A stretch of 34,891 bases of DNA from Oribacterium sp. KHPX15 (lineage in GTDB: Bacteria; Bacillota; Clostridia; Lachnospirales; Lachnospiraceae): contig NZ_FNRG01000010.1 of NCBI RefSeq assembly GCF_900107835.1, positions 1-34,891 of the forward strand, given 5' to 3'. Shown here piece by piece: positions 24,730 to 34,484 of the stretch. The number at the start of each line of letters is the position of its first letter. The first letter of the stretch is position 1. Under the pieces are notes generated by a model. That model saw nothing but the letters and a program-made list of their open reading frames with translations. It searched no databases and was not told where the DNA came from. The position numbers and the translations under genes were made by a program.

Positions 24730-24952
24730 ATAGCCGGAAGGCATCTGTTTTGATGCGTTAAGCTTCGGCGTGAAAAATTAAAATCGGACCCCTTAGAAAC
24801 CACTTGGTTCTTTATTCCTTAGTTCCCTCGCCGAGCAGGAGTTTTCGTCAGGGGAATTTCCTGCATTGGCGGGGATCCGGTGGTTCTCAGGGATCCGATT
24901 CTATATTTTTCCGCTGAAGCGCCCCGTATTTAAACAGATGCCCTCCGGCTAT
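24730..24952. repeat. 223-bp imperfect palindrome downstream of asnS
   Basis: Terminal inverted repeats of 21 bp (24730-24750 and 24932-24952) match at 20 positions, and the interior also pairs over most of its length: for example GCTTCGGCGTGAAAAATTA near 24762 with the complement of the segment near 24902-24920, and GCAGG with CCTGC at the centre. It begins 3 bp after the asnS stop and fills most of the 357-bp gap between asnS and the Mre11-like gene. The outermost arm, read on the minus strand, is also a plausible terminator stem for asnS. Candidate MITE-like element; the remainder of the gap (24599-24729) is A/T-rich and holds the leader of the Mre11-like gene. Confidence 0.75.
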
Positions 24953-24955
24953 TTA

Positions 24956-26344
24956 TCAGATGTCGCAGTTTCCTACTGTTCTTGGGAATGGAAGTACGTC
25001 ACGGATGTTCTGGACACCGGTGATGTACATAACTGCTCTCTCGAAGCCAAGGCCGAATCCGCCGTGGCGTGTTGTACCGTACTTACGAAGGTCAAGATAG
25101 AACTTGTACTGATCCATCTCCATACCCATCTCTTCCATACGCTTAACCAGCTTGTCGTAGTCTTCCTCACGCTGTGAACCGCCCATAATCTCGCCGATTC
25201 CGGGAACAAGACAGTCAACTGCAGCTACAGTCTTTCCATCAGGATTCTGCTTCATGTAGAAGGCCTTGATATCCTTTGGATAATCTGTTACGAATACAGG
25301 CTTCTTAAAGTGTTTTTCTGTAAGGAAACGCTCATGCTCGGTCTGGAGATCAACGCCCCATGATACCTTGTACTCGAACTCGTCATTGTGCTCTTCAAGG
25401 AGCTTTACTGCATCTGTGTAAGTGATGCGGGCGAAATCAGAGTTCATAACGTGTGTAAGACGCTCGATAAGGCCCTTATCCAGAAATTGGTTGAAGAATG
25501 CCATCTCTTCGGGAGCATTCTCAAGAACATACTTGATGATGAACTTGATCATGTCCTCTTCACAGGCGATAACGTCATCAAGATCTGCAAATGCCATCTC
25601 CGGTTCGATCATCCAGAACTCTGCGGCATGGCGCTGAGTGTTGGAGTTCTCCGCACGGAATGTAGGACCGAAGGTATAGATATTTCTGAAGGCCTGTGCA
25701 TAGGTCTCACCGTTCAGCTGTCCTGAAACTGTAAGTGAAGTCTTCTTTCCGAAGAAATCCTGTGAGTAGTCGATCTGACCATCGATTTCAGGTGCGCCGT
25801 TGATGGGAAGAGTGGTTACCTGGAACATCTCGCCTGCACCTTCTGCATCAGATGAGGTGATGAGAGGTGTGTGAACATATACGAAGCCTCTCTCCTGGAA
25901 AAATACGTGAATGGCATAAGCAATGAGTGAACGTACACGGAACACTGCCTGGAAGGTGTTGGTTCTCGGACGGAGATGTGTCATGGTACGAAGGTACTCA
26001 AGTGTATGTCTCTTTTTCTGAAGAGGATAGTCAGGAGTTGTAGCACCTTCAACAGTAACCTCTGTGGCCTGGAGCTCGAAAGGCTGCTTAGCCTCCGGAG
26101 TTGCAACGATCTTTCCCTTTACGATAGCTGCAGCGCCAACGCCAAGCTTTGCGATCTCCTGGAAATTGTCCATGTCATCATGATAAACCACCTGAAGCGG
26201 TGAGAAGAAGGTTCCGTCTGAGATAACAAGGAAACCGAACTGTTTTGAGTCACGGTTTGATCTGACCCAGCCGCCTACGGTAACTTCCTTGTCGTAGAAG
26301 GACTCTTTGTTTTTGAATATTTCTCTTAAAGCAGTAACTTCCAT
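24956..26344 (-). CDS. asnS: asparaginyl-tRNA synthetase
   Basis: Class IIb aminoacyl-tRNA synthetase charging tRNA-Asn. An N-terminal OB-fold anticodon-binding domain ([20 protein letters not shown]) precedes the catalytic core: motif 2 [20 protein letters not shown] and motif 3 [20 protein letters not shown], with PFPRT at the C-terminal end. The frame extends to 26392, but I chose the ATG at 26344 because GAGG lies upstream and the extension would overlap the promoter at 26391-26419. It has 462 residues, normal length. No T-box leader is visible in the short 5' region. It is divergent from glgC. Confidence 0.97.
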   Translation of the reverse strand: MEVTALREIFKNKESFYDKEVTVGGWVRSNRDSKQFGFLVISDGTFFSPLQVVYHDDMDNFQEIAKLGVGAAAIVKGKIVATPEAKQPFELQATEVTVEGATTPDYPLQKKRHTLEYLRTMTHLRPRTNTFQAVFRVRSLIAYAIHVFFQERGFVYVHTPLITSSDAEGAGEMFQVTTLPINGAPEIDGQIDYSQDFFGKKTSLTVSGQLNGETYAQAFRNIYTFGPTFRAENSNTQRHAAEFWMIEPEMAFADLDDVIACEEDMIKFIIKYVLENAPEEMAFFNQFLDKGLIERLTHVMNSDFARITYTDAVKLLEEHNDEFEYKVSWGVDLQTEHERFLTEKHFKKPVFVTDYPKDIKAFYMKQNPDGKTVAAVDCLVPGIGEIMGGSQREEDYDKLVKRMEEMGMEMDQYKFYLDLRKYGTTRHGGFGLGFERAVMYITGVQNIRDVLPFPRTVGNCDI

Positions 26345-26390
26345 AGTGAATGTTCCTCTGTTCTTTCTTTGGTAAAATAAATAATTAAAC

Positions 26391-26419
26391 ATTATACTTT
26401 AAAGACTTTGGGTTTTCAA
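26391..26419 (-). promoter_or_regulatory. asnS promoter
   Basis: Reading leftward: TTGAAA (complement of 26414-26419), 17-bp spacer and a consensus TATAAT (complement of 26391-26396), about 47 bp before the asnS start. Confidence 0.8.
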
Positions 26420-26439
26420 TGGTTCACGATGTGGTTTTT

Positions 26440-26498
26440 GGGAATCCCACCGGGGCGGTTCTTGCCGGCGAGAACCGTCCCCCGGTGGGATTCCTGTT
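26440..26498. repeat. palindromic intergenic repeat, copy C
   Basis: Palindrome with outer arms AATCCCACCGGGG and CCCCCGGTGGGATT and inner GGCGAGAACCG. It belongs to the same family as copies A, B and D. Unlike them, it lies between divergent promoters (asnS and glgC), where no gene ends. The rest of the 404-bp gap (26345-26748) holds the two promoters and otherwise nothing I recognise. Confidence 0.85.
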
Positions 26499-26668
26499 AC
26501 AAAATGAATCGCCAACCCGTATCCATTGTCTGGCGAAAAATTGCACAAAAATAAAAACAATTTTCTCCGGAAAACAAATAAAAAAGCAAAATGTCGGAAT
26601 CATTATCATTATTTGCCAAAAGCGTAAATGAATATACATTGGCTATAGTAAAAATCACCATTTTTGTG

Positions 26669-26697
26669 TTAACAGAGTATAAATCAGGTGCTATAAT
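26669..26697 (+). promoter_or_regulatory. glgCD promoter
   Basis: TTAACA (26669-26674), 17-bp spacer and a consensus TATAAT (26692-26697), about 50 bp before the glgC start. Confidence 0.75.
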
Positions 26698-26748
26698 AAA
26701 AAGAGCTTGAATACAATTAACACTTAACTAACACTATGAGGTGATGAC

Positions 26749-28023
26749 GTGATTAAAAAAGAAATGATCGCCATGCTGCTTGCTGGCGGCCAGGGTTCAC
26801 GCCTTGGCGTACTTACAAAGAATGTCGCAAAGCCTGCAGTTTCTTTCGGTGGTAAGTATTCTATTATTGACTTCCCGCTTTCTAACTGCATTAATTCCGG
26901 CGTTGACACTGTTGGTGTACTGACACAGTACAAACCATTACGTCTTAATGCCCACATCGGAATCGGTATTCCATGGGATCTTGACCGTAACAGAGGTGGT
27001 GTAACCATTCTCCAGCCTTACGAGTCCCAGACCGGAGCAGACTGGTTCTCAGGTACAGCCAACGCTATCTATCAGAATATCGAATATATCGATAATTATT
27101 CACCGGATTATGTTCTGATCCTGTCCGGAGATCATATCTACAAGATGGATTATGAAGTTATGCTGGAGTACCACAAAGCGATGAATGCTGACTGTACCAT
27201 CGCTTCCATGCCGGTTCCTATGGAAGAGGCAAGCCGTTTCGGTATCACAGTAACAGATGAGAACAACAGGATCATCGATTTCCAGGAGAAGCCAAAGGAG
27301 CCTAAGTCAAACCTTGCTTCCATGGGTATCTATATTTTCTCATGGCCTATCCTGAGAGAAGCACTTATCACAAACAAGGACGTTCCCGGTGAGGATTTCG
27401 GAAAGCATATCATTCCATATCTTTTCCAGGGCGGAAAGCGTATTTTCGCTTATGAGTTCAACGGATACTGGAAGGATGTAGGAACACTTCAGTCCTACTG
27501 GCAGTCCAACATGGAGCTGGTTGCCATCATTCCTGAGTTCAACCTTTACGAGGAGTACTGGAAGATCTATACAGATACCAAGAATCCTGCACCTCAGTTC
27601 ATTTCTCAGAATTCACAGGTAGAGAGATGTCTCATTGCCGAGGGTTGCGAGATTCACGGAGAGGTTCACAATTCGGTTATCGGTGAAGGTGTTATCATCG
27701 AATCCGGTGCAGTTATCACCGACTCTGTTATCATGTCCAATGCTGTTATTGAGGCAGGAACAAAGATCGATAAGGCTATCATTGCACAGGAAGTAAAGAT
27801 CGGAAAGAACTGTGAACTTGGTGTTGGTGAGTATGCACCAAGCGTATATGACAGCAGAGTATATGATGCTGAACTTGTGACTGTAGGAGAAGGTTCTGTA
27901 ATTCCCGATAATGTCAAGGTCGGAAGGAACACCGCTATCTATGGCGTGACAACAGCGGAGGATTATCCTGACGGATTACTCGCAAGCGGCGGAGCAATCA
28001 TTAAGGAGGACGGCGAGGTATGA
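26749..28023 (+). CDS. glgC: glucose-1-phosphate adenylyltransferase, catalytic subunit GlgC
   Basis: Makes ADP-glucose from glucose-1-phosphate and ATP, the committed step of bacterial glycogen synthesis. The N-terminal nucleotidyltransferase domain has [21 protein letters not shown] and [10 protein letters not shown]; a C-terminal left-handed beta-helix (hexapeptide repeats such as [20 protein letters not shown]) starts at about residue 290. At 424 residues it is full length. The start is GTG at 26749 with an AGGTGA site just before it. It overlaps glgD by 4 bp (ATGA), which fits coupled translation in a GlgC/GlgD heteromer. Confidence 0.97.
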   Translation: MIKKEMIAMLLAGGQGSRLGVLTKNVAKPAVSFGGKYSIIDFPLSNCINSGVDTVGVLTQYKPLRLNAHIGIGIPWDLDRNRGGVTILQPYESQTGADWFSGTANAIYQNIEYIDNYSPDYVLILSGDHIYKMDYEVMLEYHKAMNADCTIASMPVPMEEASRFGITVTDENNRIIDFQEKPKEPKSNLASMGIYIFSWPILREALITNKDVPGEDFGKHIIPYLFQGGKRIFAYEFNGYWKDVGTLQSYWQSNMELVAIIPEFNLYEEYWKIYTDTKNPAPQFISQNSQVERCLIAEGCEIHGEVHNSVIGEGVIIESGAVITDSVIMSNAVIEAGTKIDKAIIAQEVKIGKNCELGVGEYAPSVYDSRVYDAELVTVGEGSVIPDNVKVGRNTAIYGVTTAEDYPDGLLASGGAIIKEDGEV

Positions 28024-29141
28024 GAGCGATAGGTATTATTTTAGCAGGTGGAAACAATAAGCGTATGAGAGAGCTTTCCAATAAGAGAGCCATCTCGGCT
28101 ATGCCTGTGGCAGGTTCATTCAGAGCCATCGATTTTGCACTTTCCAACATGTCTAACTCACATGTTCAGAAGGTTGCGGTATTGACACAGTACAATTCAA
28201 GATCACTTAATCAGCATCTGTCATCCTCCAAATGGTGGGATTTCGGACGTAAGCAGGGCGGTCTTTACGTATACACACCGACCATAACAGCAGAGCACAG
28301 TGACTGGTTCAGAGGAACAGCAGATGCACTTTATCAGAATCTTGAGTTCCTTAAGTCATCACATGAGCCTTACGTTATCGTTGCAGCCGGTGATGGTATC
28401 TACAAGCTGGATTACAACAAGGTTCTTGAGTATCACATTGAGAAGAAGGCTGATATCACAGTGGTTGTTAAGACCATGGAGCCCAACACAGATGTATCCA
28501 GATTCGGATGCGTTAAGCTCAATGATGACGGCCGTGTAGTTGATTTTGAAGAGAAGCCTATCGCTACAGATGCCAATACAATTTCCTGTGGTATCTATGT
28601 AGTACGCAGACGCCAGCTTATTGATTTCCTTGAGAAAGCACATGAAGAGGATCGTACCGATTTTGTTAATGACATCCTTGTTCGCTATAAGAATGTAAAG
28701 CGTATCTACGGTTATAAGATAGAGACTTACTGGTCCAATATTTCTTCAGTAGAGTCTTATTACCAGACAAACATGGATTTCCTTAAGAGAGATGTACGTG
28801 ATTACTTCTTCCGTACTTTACCGGGAGTTTATACCAAGCTCGAGGATAACCCGCCTGCAAAGTACAATCCGGACTGCAATGTTAAACATTCTATAATTGC
28901 CAGTGGATGTATCGTAAACGGTACAGTTGAGAACTCTGTTCTTTTCCGTAAAGTATATGTAGGCAACAATTGTGTGATCAAGAATTCAATCATTCTTAAT
29001 GATGTTTATATCGGAGACAATACAGTCATTGAGAACTGTATCGTTGAGAGCAGAGATACTATCCGTGCCAACACCACTTATATCGGAAGCCCTGATGACA
29101 TAAAGATCGTTGTTGAGAAGAATGTAAGATATCAAATGTAA
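28020..29141 (+). CDS. glgD: glucose-1-phosphate adenylyltransferase subunit GlgD
   Basis: GlgC paralogue found in Firmicutes that joins GlgC in a mixed ADP-glucose pyrophosphorylase and mainly tunes its activity. [20 protein letters not shown] replaces the GlgC motif GGQGSRL, as expected for the non- or weakly catalytic subunit. The rest follows GlgC ([22 protein letters not shown]) with a shorter beta-helix end. It has 373 residues. The start codon overlaps the glgC stop. Confidence 0.96.
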   Translation: MRAIGIILAGGNNKRMRELSNKRAISAMPVAGSFRAIDFALSNMSNSHVQKVAVLTQYNSRSLNQHLSSSKWWDFGRKQGGLYVYTPTITAEHSDWFRGTADALYQNLEFLKSSHEPYVIVAAGDGIYKLDYNKVLEYHIEKKADITVVVKTMEPNTDVSRFGCVKLNDDGRVVDFEEKPIATDANTISCGIYVVRRRQLIDFLEKAHEEDRTDFVNDILVRYKNVKRIYGYKIETYWSNISSVESYYQTNMDFLKRDVRDYFFRTLPGVYTKLEDNPPAKYNPDCNVKHSIIASGCIVNGTVENSVLFRKVYVGNNCVIKNSIILNDVYIGDNTVIENCIVESRDTIRANTTYIGSPDDIKIVVEKNVRYQM

Positions 29142-29175
29142 TAGGCGTTTTTTATGACAACAGAAGGGAGCAGGT

Positions 29176-29451
29176 ATGCAGGTAACAGACGTGCGAATTC
29201 GTAAGGTGGATAAAGAAGGAAAGATGAAAGCCATCGTTTCCATAACCTTTGATAACGAATTCGTGATCCATGACATTAAAGTGATAGAGGGTGAAAAGGG
29301 GCTCTTCATTGCGATGCCGTCAAGAAAGACTGCTGATGGAGAGTATAGAGATATTGCTCATCCTATCAAGTCATCTACAAGAGATGCCGTTCAGAGTATC
29401 ATCTTAGACAAGTATCAGGCAGAGATGATCAGCGAGGCAGAAGGTTTTTGA
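29176..29451 (+). CDS. spoVG: SpoVG family regulatory protein
   Basis: Small nucleic-acid-binding protein (91 residues) conserved in Firmicutes, named from sporulation/septation phenotypes in Bacillus and a site-specific DNA/RNA binder in other species. [40 protein letters not shown] and the basic/Asp-rich DIAHPI are characteristic. A GAAGGGAGCAGG site precedes the ATG. It lies 34 bp after glgD and may be read from the glg transcript. In Bacillus spoVG also lies in the neighbourhood of pth and mfd. Confidence 0.96.
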   Translation: MQVTDVRIRKVDKEGKMKAIVSITFDNEFVIHDIKVIEGEKGLFIAMPSRKTADGEYRDIAHPIKSSTRDAVQSIILDKYQAEMISEAEGF

Positions 29452-29486
29452 TCTTAACTGACATGGTTAAAGAGAGAAGGTAAATC

Positions 29487-29518
29487 GGAGTCGTTGCCTT
29501 AGGGCGGCGACTCCTTTT
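29487..29518 (+). terminator. terminator after spoVG
   Basis: A 12-bp stem with two mismatches (GGAGTCG...CGACTCC outer arms) and a TTAG loop, followed by TTTT, 35 bp after the spoVG stop. Confidence 0.85.
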
Positions 29519-29529
29519 CCTTGATTTGC

Positions 29530-29631
29530 AGCAGTTCAGTCGGTGGACCGGGGGGCGGTGGTGTGTGGACCACTAACCCCGTCCCTCTGGTCCACACACT
29601 CCGTCCCCCCCGGTCCACCGACTGAGCTGCT
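29530..29631. repeat. long near-perfect inverted repeat before pth
   Basis: The left arm (29530-29572) and right arm (29588-29631) pair almost completely over about 43 bp, including GTCGGTGGACCGGGGGG and GTGTGTGGACCA, around a 15-base loop. It is very GC-rich compared with its surroundings and lies between the spoVG terminator and the pth ribosome site. Any transcript entering from spoVG would form a very stable stem 16 bases before that site. Origin unknown; it is a different sequence from the A-D repeat family. Confidence 0.92.
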
Positions 29632-29659
29632 ACGTAAAAACAGCATTGGAGGAAAACAA

Positions 29660-30244
29660 ATGTATCTAATTGCCGGTCTCGGAAATCCTGAGAGAAAGTA
29701 CGAAGGAACCAGACACAATGTTGGCTTCGAGGCAGTGGACGCGCTGCTTGATAAGCTTGGCGGAGAAAAACTCAATGAAACCAAATTCAATGGTGCATAT
29801 ACAAAAGTAAGATATAACAGTGCAAATGGAATGGAGCAGATCATCATCGTGAAGCCCCTTACCTATATGAATCTTTCGGGAAACTGCATAGCACCACTCG
29901 CTAATTTTTATAAGATAGAGCCGGAACACATAATTGTGTTTTCCGATGATATCAACCTTGATGTGGGTCGTATGCGCATAAGACCGTCAGGCTCAGCCGG
30001 AGGTCATAACGGACTGAAATCCATCATTTCGTCCCTTGGCTCCGAAAAATTCGCAAGAGTCCGTGTGGGAGTGGGAATGAAGCCGGACAATATGGATCTT
30101 GCAGCCCATGTTCTTTCGAGATTCGGCCAGACTGATGAGAAGATCATGAAGGAGATGTATGAAGAGGCTGCAAATGCGGCTCTCGATATAATCGATAACG
30201 GAACAGAACATGCAATGAATAAATATAACCCCATGAAGCTTTAG
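29660..30244 (+). CDS. pth: peptidyl-tRNA hydrolase
   Basis: Releases tRNA from peptidyl-tRNA that drops off the ribosome; essential in most bacteria. MYLIAGLGNPERKYEGTRHNVGF contains the catalytic His (about residue 20) and conserved Asn; KPLTYMNLSG, FSDDINLDVGRMRIRPSGSAGGHNGLKSII and GVGMKP follow. The frame is open upstream to 29543 across the inverted repeat, but the ATG at 29660 has a GGAGGA site (29648-29653) and gives the normal 194 residues. mfd follows 132 bp later in the same direction, a conserved order. Confidence 0.97.
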   Translation: MYLIAGLGNPERKYEGTRHNVGFEAVDALLDKLGGEKLNETKFNGAYTKVRYNSANGMEQIIIVKPLTYMNLSGNCIAPLANFYKIEPEHIIVFSDDINLDVGRMRIRPSGSAGGHNGLKSIISSLGSEKFARVRVGVGMKPDNMDLAAHVLSRFGQTDEKIMKEMYEEAANAALDIIDNGTEHAMNKYNPMKL

Positions 30245-30376
30245 GATGATTTAGATCTCATAAGCATTTCATCATGGATTTTGAAAAATGACATGGGGTG
30301 CAAAAAAAGAAATGTGTTTTGACAGGAAAACTCTGAATCAGGGATTCATGGATCAGACTTTGGAAAGGGTAGATGT

Positions 30377-33300
30377 ATGCCGAACCCATTTTTAAGAACA
30401 AAAACCTATAGTGAACTGGAGAAGGCTGTCAAGGATGGCAGGGGACCTCTTGCAGTAACCGGAACCGTGGATACTGTTAAGGCGCAGATTCTTGTTTCCC
30501 TAAAGGGCACTGTGGGTAATACTGAAAAAAGTGAAGACGGAAAATCCTGCAAAAGCTGGAAGCTTCTGGTTGTCAGGGACGAGCAGAAGGGCAAGCAGTT
30601 TGTTAAGGATATACATGCTTTTTCCGGGGATGCCTGGTATTATCCCGCCAAGGATTTTTTGTTTTATCAGGCGGATACTCAGGGAAATCTTATAACGAGA
30701 CAGCGTGTAGAGGTGCTTAAGCATCTTATGGAGGATGAATCCGGTGTTGTTGTTTCGTCAATTGATGCACTGATGGATAAGGTGCTGAAAAGAGAAGAAT
30801 TCACAGAATCGATTCTCGGCATCCGGCCCGGTATGATCGTGGAGATGGAGGCATTATCCCAAAAGCTCACTGAGCTCGGTTATGAAAGAATGGCTGAAGT
30901 TGAGTCCATGGGAGAGTTTTCCGTGCGGGGCGGTATAGTCGATATATATCCTTTTACAGCGGAGAATCCTGTACGAATCGAGTTCTGGGATACCGAAGTT
31001 GACAATATCCGTTCCTTTGATGCGGAAAGTCAGAGGTCTATAGAGAATCTTCAGGAGGTGGAGATATATCCGGCTTCCGATAGGGCCTCCGGAGGAAAGA
31101 ACAAAAAAGAGAAGGAAGTCAGCCTTCTGGACTACTTTGACAAAGAAACCCTGATCTTCGTGGATGAACCTGATCGCCTTAAAGAACGGGGACAGATGGT
31201 GGAAACTGAGTTCAGGGAAAGCTTTGAAGCGAGACTCAGGGAGATCGAGAGCCATGCGAAGCTTGCGGCAGTCCTTGAAGAAAACGGCATGGGGCTTCAG
31301 GATGAAAGGGATCCCGACAAGCTGATCTATGGAATAAACGAAATCATGGAGAGGCTTTCCGGGCCCGGAACAGTGGCCTTCAGTACTCTGGGAAACAATC
31401 TTACAGAATTTAAGACTGTAGAGGAATTCCGGTTTGAAACCAGTGAAGTCACACCGTATAAATCAGGTTTTGATCTTCTGATAAAGGATCTTAAGCGCTG
31501 GCAGAAGGAAAAGTATGAGATAGTTCTCCTCAGTCCTTCAAGAACCAGAGCATCGAGACTTGCCCAGGATTTAAGGGACTACGAGCTCAGGGCTTACTGT
31601 CCGGATGTTTCTGTGGATAGTGTTTCCGGAGGAAGATCTTCTTCCGTAAACGGATCAGGTAACATAAATGATGAAGGAGCGAATGCTTCGGACGCAGCGA
31701 TAAGTGGCAGAAAGCATAATTCTGAAGGCACAGCAGGCTCACTTACAACTGCGAGAAATGAAGAAACCCGCGGAGCCATACAGGTAAAGTTCGGAGTTCT
31801 CAACAGCGGCTATCAGTTCCCTGAGGAGAAGTTTGTACTGCTTACGGAAGGTGACATGTTCGGTAATGCCGAGATGGCGCGCAAAAAACGTAAACAGAAA
31901 AAGTTTGACGGTCAGAAGATTTCAAAGCTCAGCGAACTGTCCGTGGGGGATTATGTGGTTCATGAGTCTCACGGAATAGGTATCTACCGGGGCATCGAGC
32001 GTATAAAATCCGAAGGCATTACCAAGGACTATATAAAGGTTGAGTACGGGGATGGGGGAAATCTTTATCTCCCGGCAACAAAGCTTGAGGGTATACAGAA
32101 GTATGCGAGTCAGGATGTGGGGAAAGCTCCGAAGCTTAATAAGCTGAACAGCACAGACTGGCAGAAAACAAGAAAAAGAGTCCAGCATGCTGTAAAGGAG
32201 ATCGCAAAGGATCTTGTGAAGCTTTATGCTGCAAGGCAGAACACGGCAGGTTACAAGTTCGGAAGTGATACGGTCTGGCAGAAGGAATTTGAGGAAATGT
32301 TTCCTTATGTTGAGACTGTGGACCAGGAGCTTGCCATCGATGCCACAAAGCAGGATATGGAAAGCCATAAGATCATGGACAGACTCATCTGCGGCGACGT
32401 GGGTTACGGAAAGACAGAGATAGCCCTGAGGGCAGCTTTTAAGGCGGTGCAGGATTCAAAGCAGGTGGCGTATCTCGTGCCAACCACTATCCTTGCACAG
32501 CAGATCTACAACACCTTTGTGGAGAGAATGAAGGGCTTCCCGGTAAACATTGCCCTGCTTTGCAGATTCCGAACACCACAGCAGATCAAAAAATCCATAG
32601 AGGATGTGAAGGCCGGCCGTGTGGACATCGTGGTGGGGACCCACAGGCTTTTGAGCAAAGACGTAAAGTTCAAGGATCTGGGTCTCCTTATCATCGATGA
32701 GGAGCAGAGATTCGGGGTTACTCATAAAGAGAAGATCAAGAATCTGAAACAGGAGGTGGATGTACTTACACTTACAGCAACTCCTATCCCCAGAACTCTC
32801 CATATGTCTCTTGCGGGTATCAGAGATATGTCGGTTCTGGAGGAACCGCCCATGGATCGCCGACCTATCCAGACTTATGTTATGGAGTACAATGATGAGC
32901 TGATCCGTGAGGCCATAAACCGTGAGCTCGCGAGAAACGGCCAGGTTTACTATGTTTACAACAGGGTCAACAATATTGCCGACATTGCCGCTCATGTTCA
33001 GAAGCTTTGTCCTGACGCGAAGGTGGCATATGCCCACGGTCAGATGACTGAAAACCAGCTTGAAGACATTATGCTGCAGTTTATAAACGGGGAAGTGGAT
33101 GTTCTGGTTTCCACCACCATTATCGAAACGGGCCTTGATATCCCCAATGCAAATACCCTGATAATTCAGGATGCAGAGCGCATGGGCCTTTCGCAGCTAT
33201 ACCAGCTGAGAGGGCGCGTGGGAAGATCCAGCCGCACGGCATATGCATTTCTTATGTACCGGCGCGGCAAAATGCTTACGGAGGAGTCGGAGAAGAGACT

Positions 33301-33958
33301 CAAAGCCATTAAGGAGTTCACTCAGCTCGGTTCCGGCATACGTATAGCCATGAGAGACCTTGAAATACGTGGAGCAGGTAATGTTTTGGGCGCAGAGCAG
33401 CACGGTCATATGGAGGCTGTGGGTTACGATCTTTACTGTAAGCTTCTGAACACTGCGGTAAAGGCGGAAAAGGGAGAAGTAACTGAGACAGCGGAATTTG
33501 ATACTCAGATAAACTGCGAGATCGATGCATTTATCCCGGATTCCTACATTTCCAATGAGGCTCAGAAGCTGGATGCCTATAAGAGGATTTCTTCAATAAT
33601 GAATGAAGAAGATCACAGTGATATCCAGGACGAGCTTATGGACCGTTTCGGTGAGCTTCCAAAGGAGTGTGAGAATCTTCTGGAGATTGCCAAGCTGAGA
33701 GCCCTCGGTCACCAGTGCTATGCCACCGAGATCGATATCAGGAAGGGAATGTTTAAGATCCTTCTGGATGCGAAGGCAGATGTCAATGTTGACGCCATTC
33801 CTCAGGTGATTCAGGAAAATCACGGACAGCTCAGATTTTCCGGAGGAGCTGCTCCGGGCTTTGTATTCCGGCAGAGCACGAGAGAGAAAACCTGGACAAT
33901 TAATGAGACCATGGATCACTTGGAAAAAACACTTATTCGTTTAAAAAAGAATACTTAG
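30377..33958 (+). CDS. mfd: transcription-repair coupling factor Mfd
   Basis: DNA translocase that removes stalled RNA polymerase at lesions and recruits UvrA. In order: a UvrB-like N-terminal region (about 1-390, including MAEVESMGEFSVRGGIVDI), an RNA-polymerase-binding CarD-like domain (VGDYVVHESHGIGIYRGIER, about 515-580), a RecG-like motor with Walker A GDVGYGKTE (Lys679), DEEQ (774-777) and TLTATPIPRTLHM, RGRVGRS, and a C-terminal TRCF domain. The length is 1193 residues. A Ser/Gly/Asn/Ala-rich insertion of about 55 residues (about 411-465) separates the UvrB-like part from the polymerase-binding part; I do not know it from other Mfd proteins. GGAAAGGG precedes the ATG. Only a weak hairpin (33984-34003) follows. 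Confidence 0.97.
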   Translation: MPNPFLRTKTYSELEKAVKDGRGPLAVTGTVDTVKAQILVSLKGTVGNTEKSEDGKSCKSWKLLVVRDEQKGKQFVKDIHAFSGDAWYYPAKDFLFYQADTQGNLITRQRVEVLKHLMEDESGVVVSSIDALMDKVLKREEFTESILGIRPGMIVEMEALSQKLTELGYERMAEVESMGEFSVRGGIVDIYPFTAENPVRIEFWDTEVDNIRSFDAESQRSIENLQEVEIYPASDRASGGKNKKEKEVSLLDYFDKETLIFVDEPDRLKERGQMVETEFRESFEARLREIESHAKLAAVLEENGMGLQDERDPDKLIYGINEIMERLSGPGTVAFSTLGNNLTEFKTVEEFRFETSEVTPYKSGFDLLIKDLKRWQKEKYEIVLLSPSRTRASRLAQDLRDYELRAYCPDVSVDSVSGGRSSSVNGSGNINDEGANASDAAISGRKHNSEGTAGSLTTARNEETRGAIQVKFGVLNSGYQFPEEKFVLLTEGDMFGNAEMARKKRKQKKFDGQKISKLSELSVGDYVVHESHGIGIYRGIERIKSEGITKDYIKVEYGDGGNLYLPATKLEGIQKYASQDVGKAPKLNKLNSTDWQKTRKRVQHAVKEIAKDLVKLYAARQNTAGYKFGSDTVWQKEFEEMFPYVETVDQELAIDATKQDMESHKIMDRLICGDVGYGKTEIALRAAFKAVQDSKQVAYLVPTTILAQQIYNTFVERMKGFPVNIALLCRFRTPQQIKKSIEDVKAGRVDIVVGTHRLLSKDVKFKDLGLLIIDEEQRFGVTHKEKIKNLKQEVDVLTLTATPIPRTLHMSLAGIRDMSVLEEPPMDRRPIQTYVMEYNDELIREAINRELARNGQVYYVYNRVNNIADIAAHVQKLCPDAKVAYAHGQMTENQLEDIMLQFINGEVDVLVSTTIIETGLDIPNANTLIIQDAERMGLSQLYQLRGRVGRSSRTAYAFLMYRRGKMLTEESEKRLKAIKEFTQLGSGIRIAMRDLEIRGAGNVLGAEQHGHMEAVGYDLYCKLLNTAVKAEKGEVTETAEFDTQINCEIDAFIPDSYISNEAQKLDAYKRISSIMNEEDHSDIQDELMDRFGELPKECENLLEIAKLRALGHQCYATEIDIRKGMFKILLDAKADVNVDAIPQVIQENHGQLRFSGGAAPGFVFRQSTREKTWTINETMDHLEKTLIRLKKNT

Positions 33959-34008
33959 AACAAAAATAGCTAAAATGCCTAAAAACCGCGTAATAAAGCG
34001 GTTGTTGG

Positions 34009-34037
34009 TTGACACGGGTGCTTTATAAAAGTATAAT
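34009..34037 (+). promoter_or_regulatory. perfect consensus sigma-A promoter of the HU gene
   Basis: TTGACA (34009-34014), 17-bp spacer, TATAAT (34032-34037). All twelve hexamer positions match the consensus, fitting an abundant protein. The start codon is about 85 bp downstream. Confidence 0.92.
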
Positions 34038-34121
34038 TTCTAAGGTAAAACAAAGTATAAGATCCATTTGGGCCTGTCAGGACAGGAAAACAAACCGAAT
34101 GGGATTACGGAGGAAAAGAAC

Positions 34122-34394
34122 ATGAATAGAGTTGAATTAGTAGCAGAAGTTGCTAAGAAGGCTGATCTTTCAAAGAAGGATGCAGAGGCTGCAGTAAAGA
34201 GCGTATTTGATGCAATCGCAGACGCACTTGCTGATGGAGACAAGGTACAGCTTATCGGCTTCGGTACATTCGATGTTGCTGAGAGAGCTGCTCGCGAGGG
34301 AAGAAATCCCAGAACAGGTGAGACAATGAAGATCGAGGCTTCAAAGGCACCTAGATTTAAGGCTGGTAAGGCTCTTAAGGACAAGATTAACTAA
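34122..34394 (+). CDS. HU family DNA-binding protein
   Basis: Small basic nucleoid protein (90 residues) that bends and compacts DNA as a dimer. [40 protein letters not shown] (beta arm with the conserved RNP tip) and [15 protein letters not shown] are classic HU. An in-frame ATG at 34068 exists, but 34122 is correct because of the GGAGGA site 7 bases before it (34109-34114) and the family N-terminus. It is transcribed from its own consensus promoter and ends at the hairpin 34452-34481. Its place next to mfd and rqcP is common in Firmicutes. Confidence 0.97.
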   Translation: MNRVELVAEVAKKADLSKKDAEAAVKSVFDAIADALADGDKVQLIGFGTFDVAERAAREGRNPRTGETMKIEASKAPRFKAGKALKDKIN

Positions 34395-34451
34395 TCACTC
34401 AAAGCGTGTAAGTTCTTTGGGATAAAGATTAATAAGAAACTTAAGTATGAG

Positions 34452-34481
34452 AGAGGATGGCTGTCTTGCAGCCATCCTCTT
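34452..34481 (+). terminator. hairpin after the HU gene
   Basis: Perfect 12-bp stem (AGAGGATGGCTG at 34452-34463 with 34469-34480) with a 5-base loop. The T run after it is short, so termination may also need the adjacent palindrome D with its TTTCTTTT tail. Confidence 0.75.
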
Positions 34482-34484
34482 ACT

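Noticed and set aside
26345-26390. T-box or other amino-acid leader for asnS
   Set aside because: The promoter lies only about 47 bp before the start codon, leaving no room for a T-box structure.
29543-29659. Upstream extension of pth through the inverted repeat
   Set aside because: The frame is open only because of the palindrome's composition; the ATG at 29660 has a strong ribosome site and matches the family N-terminus.
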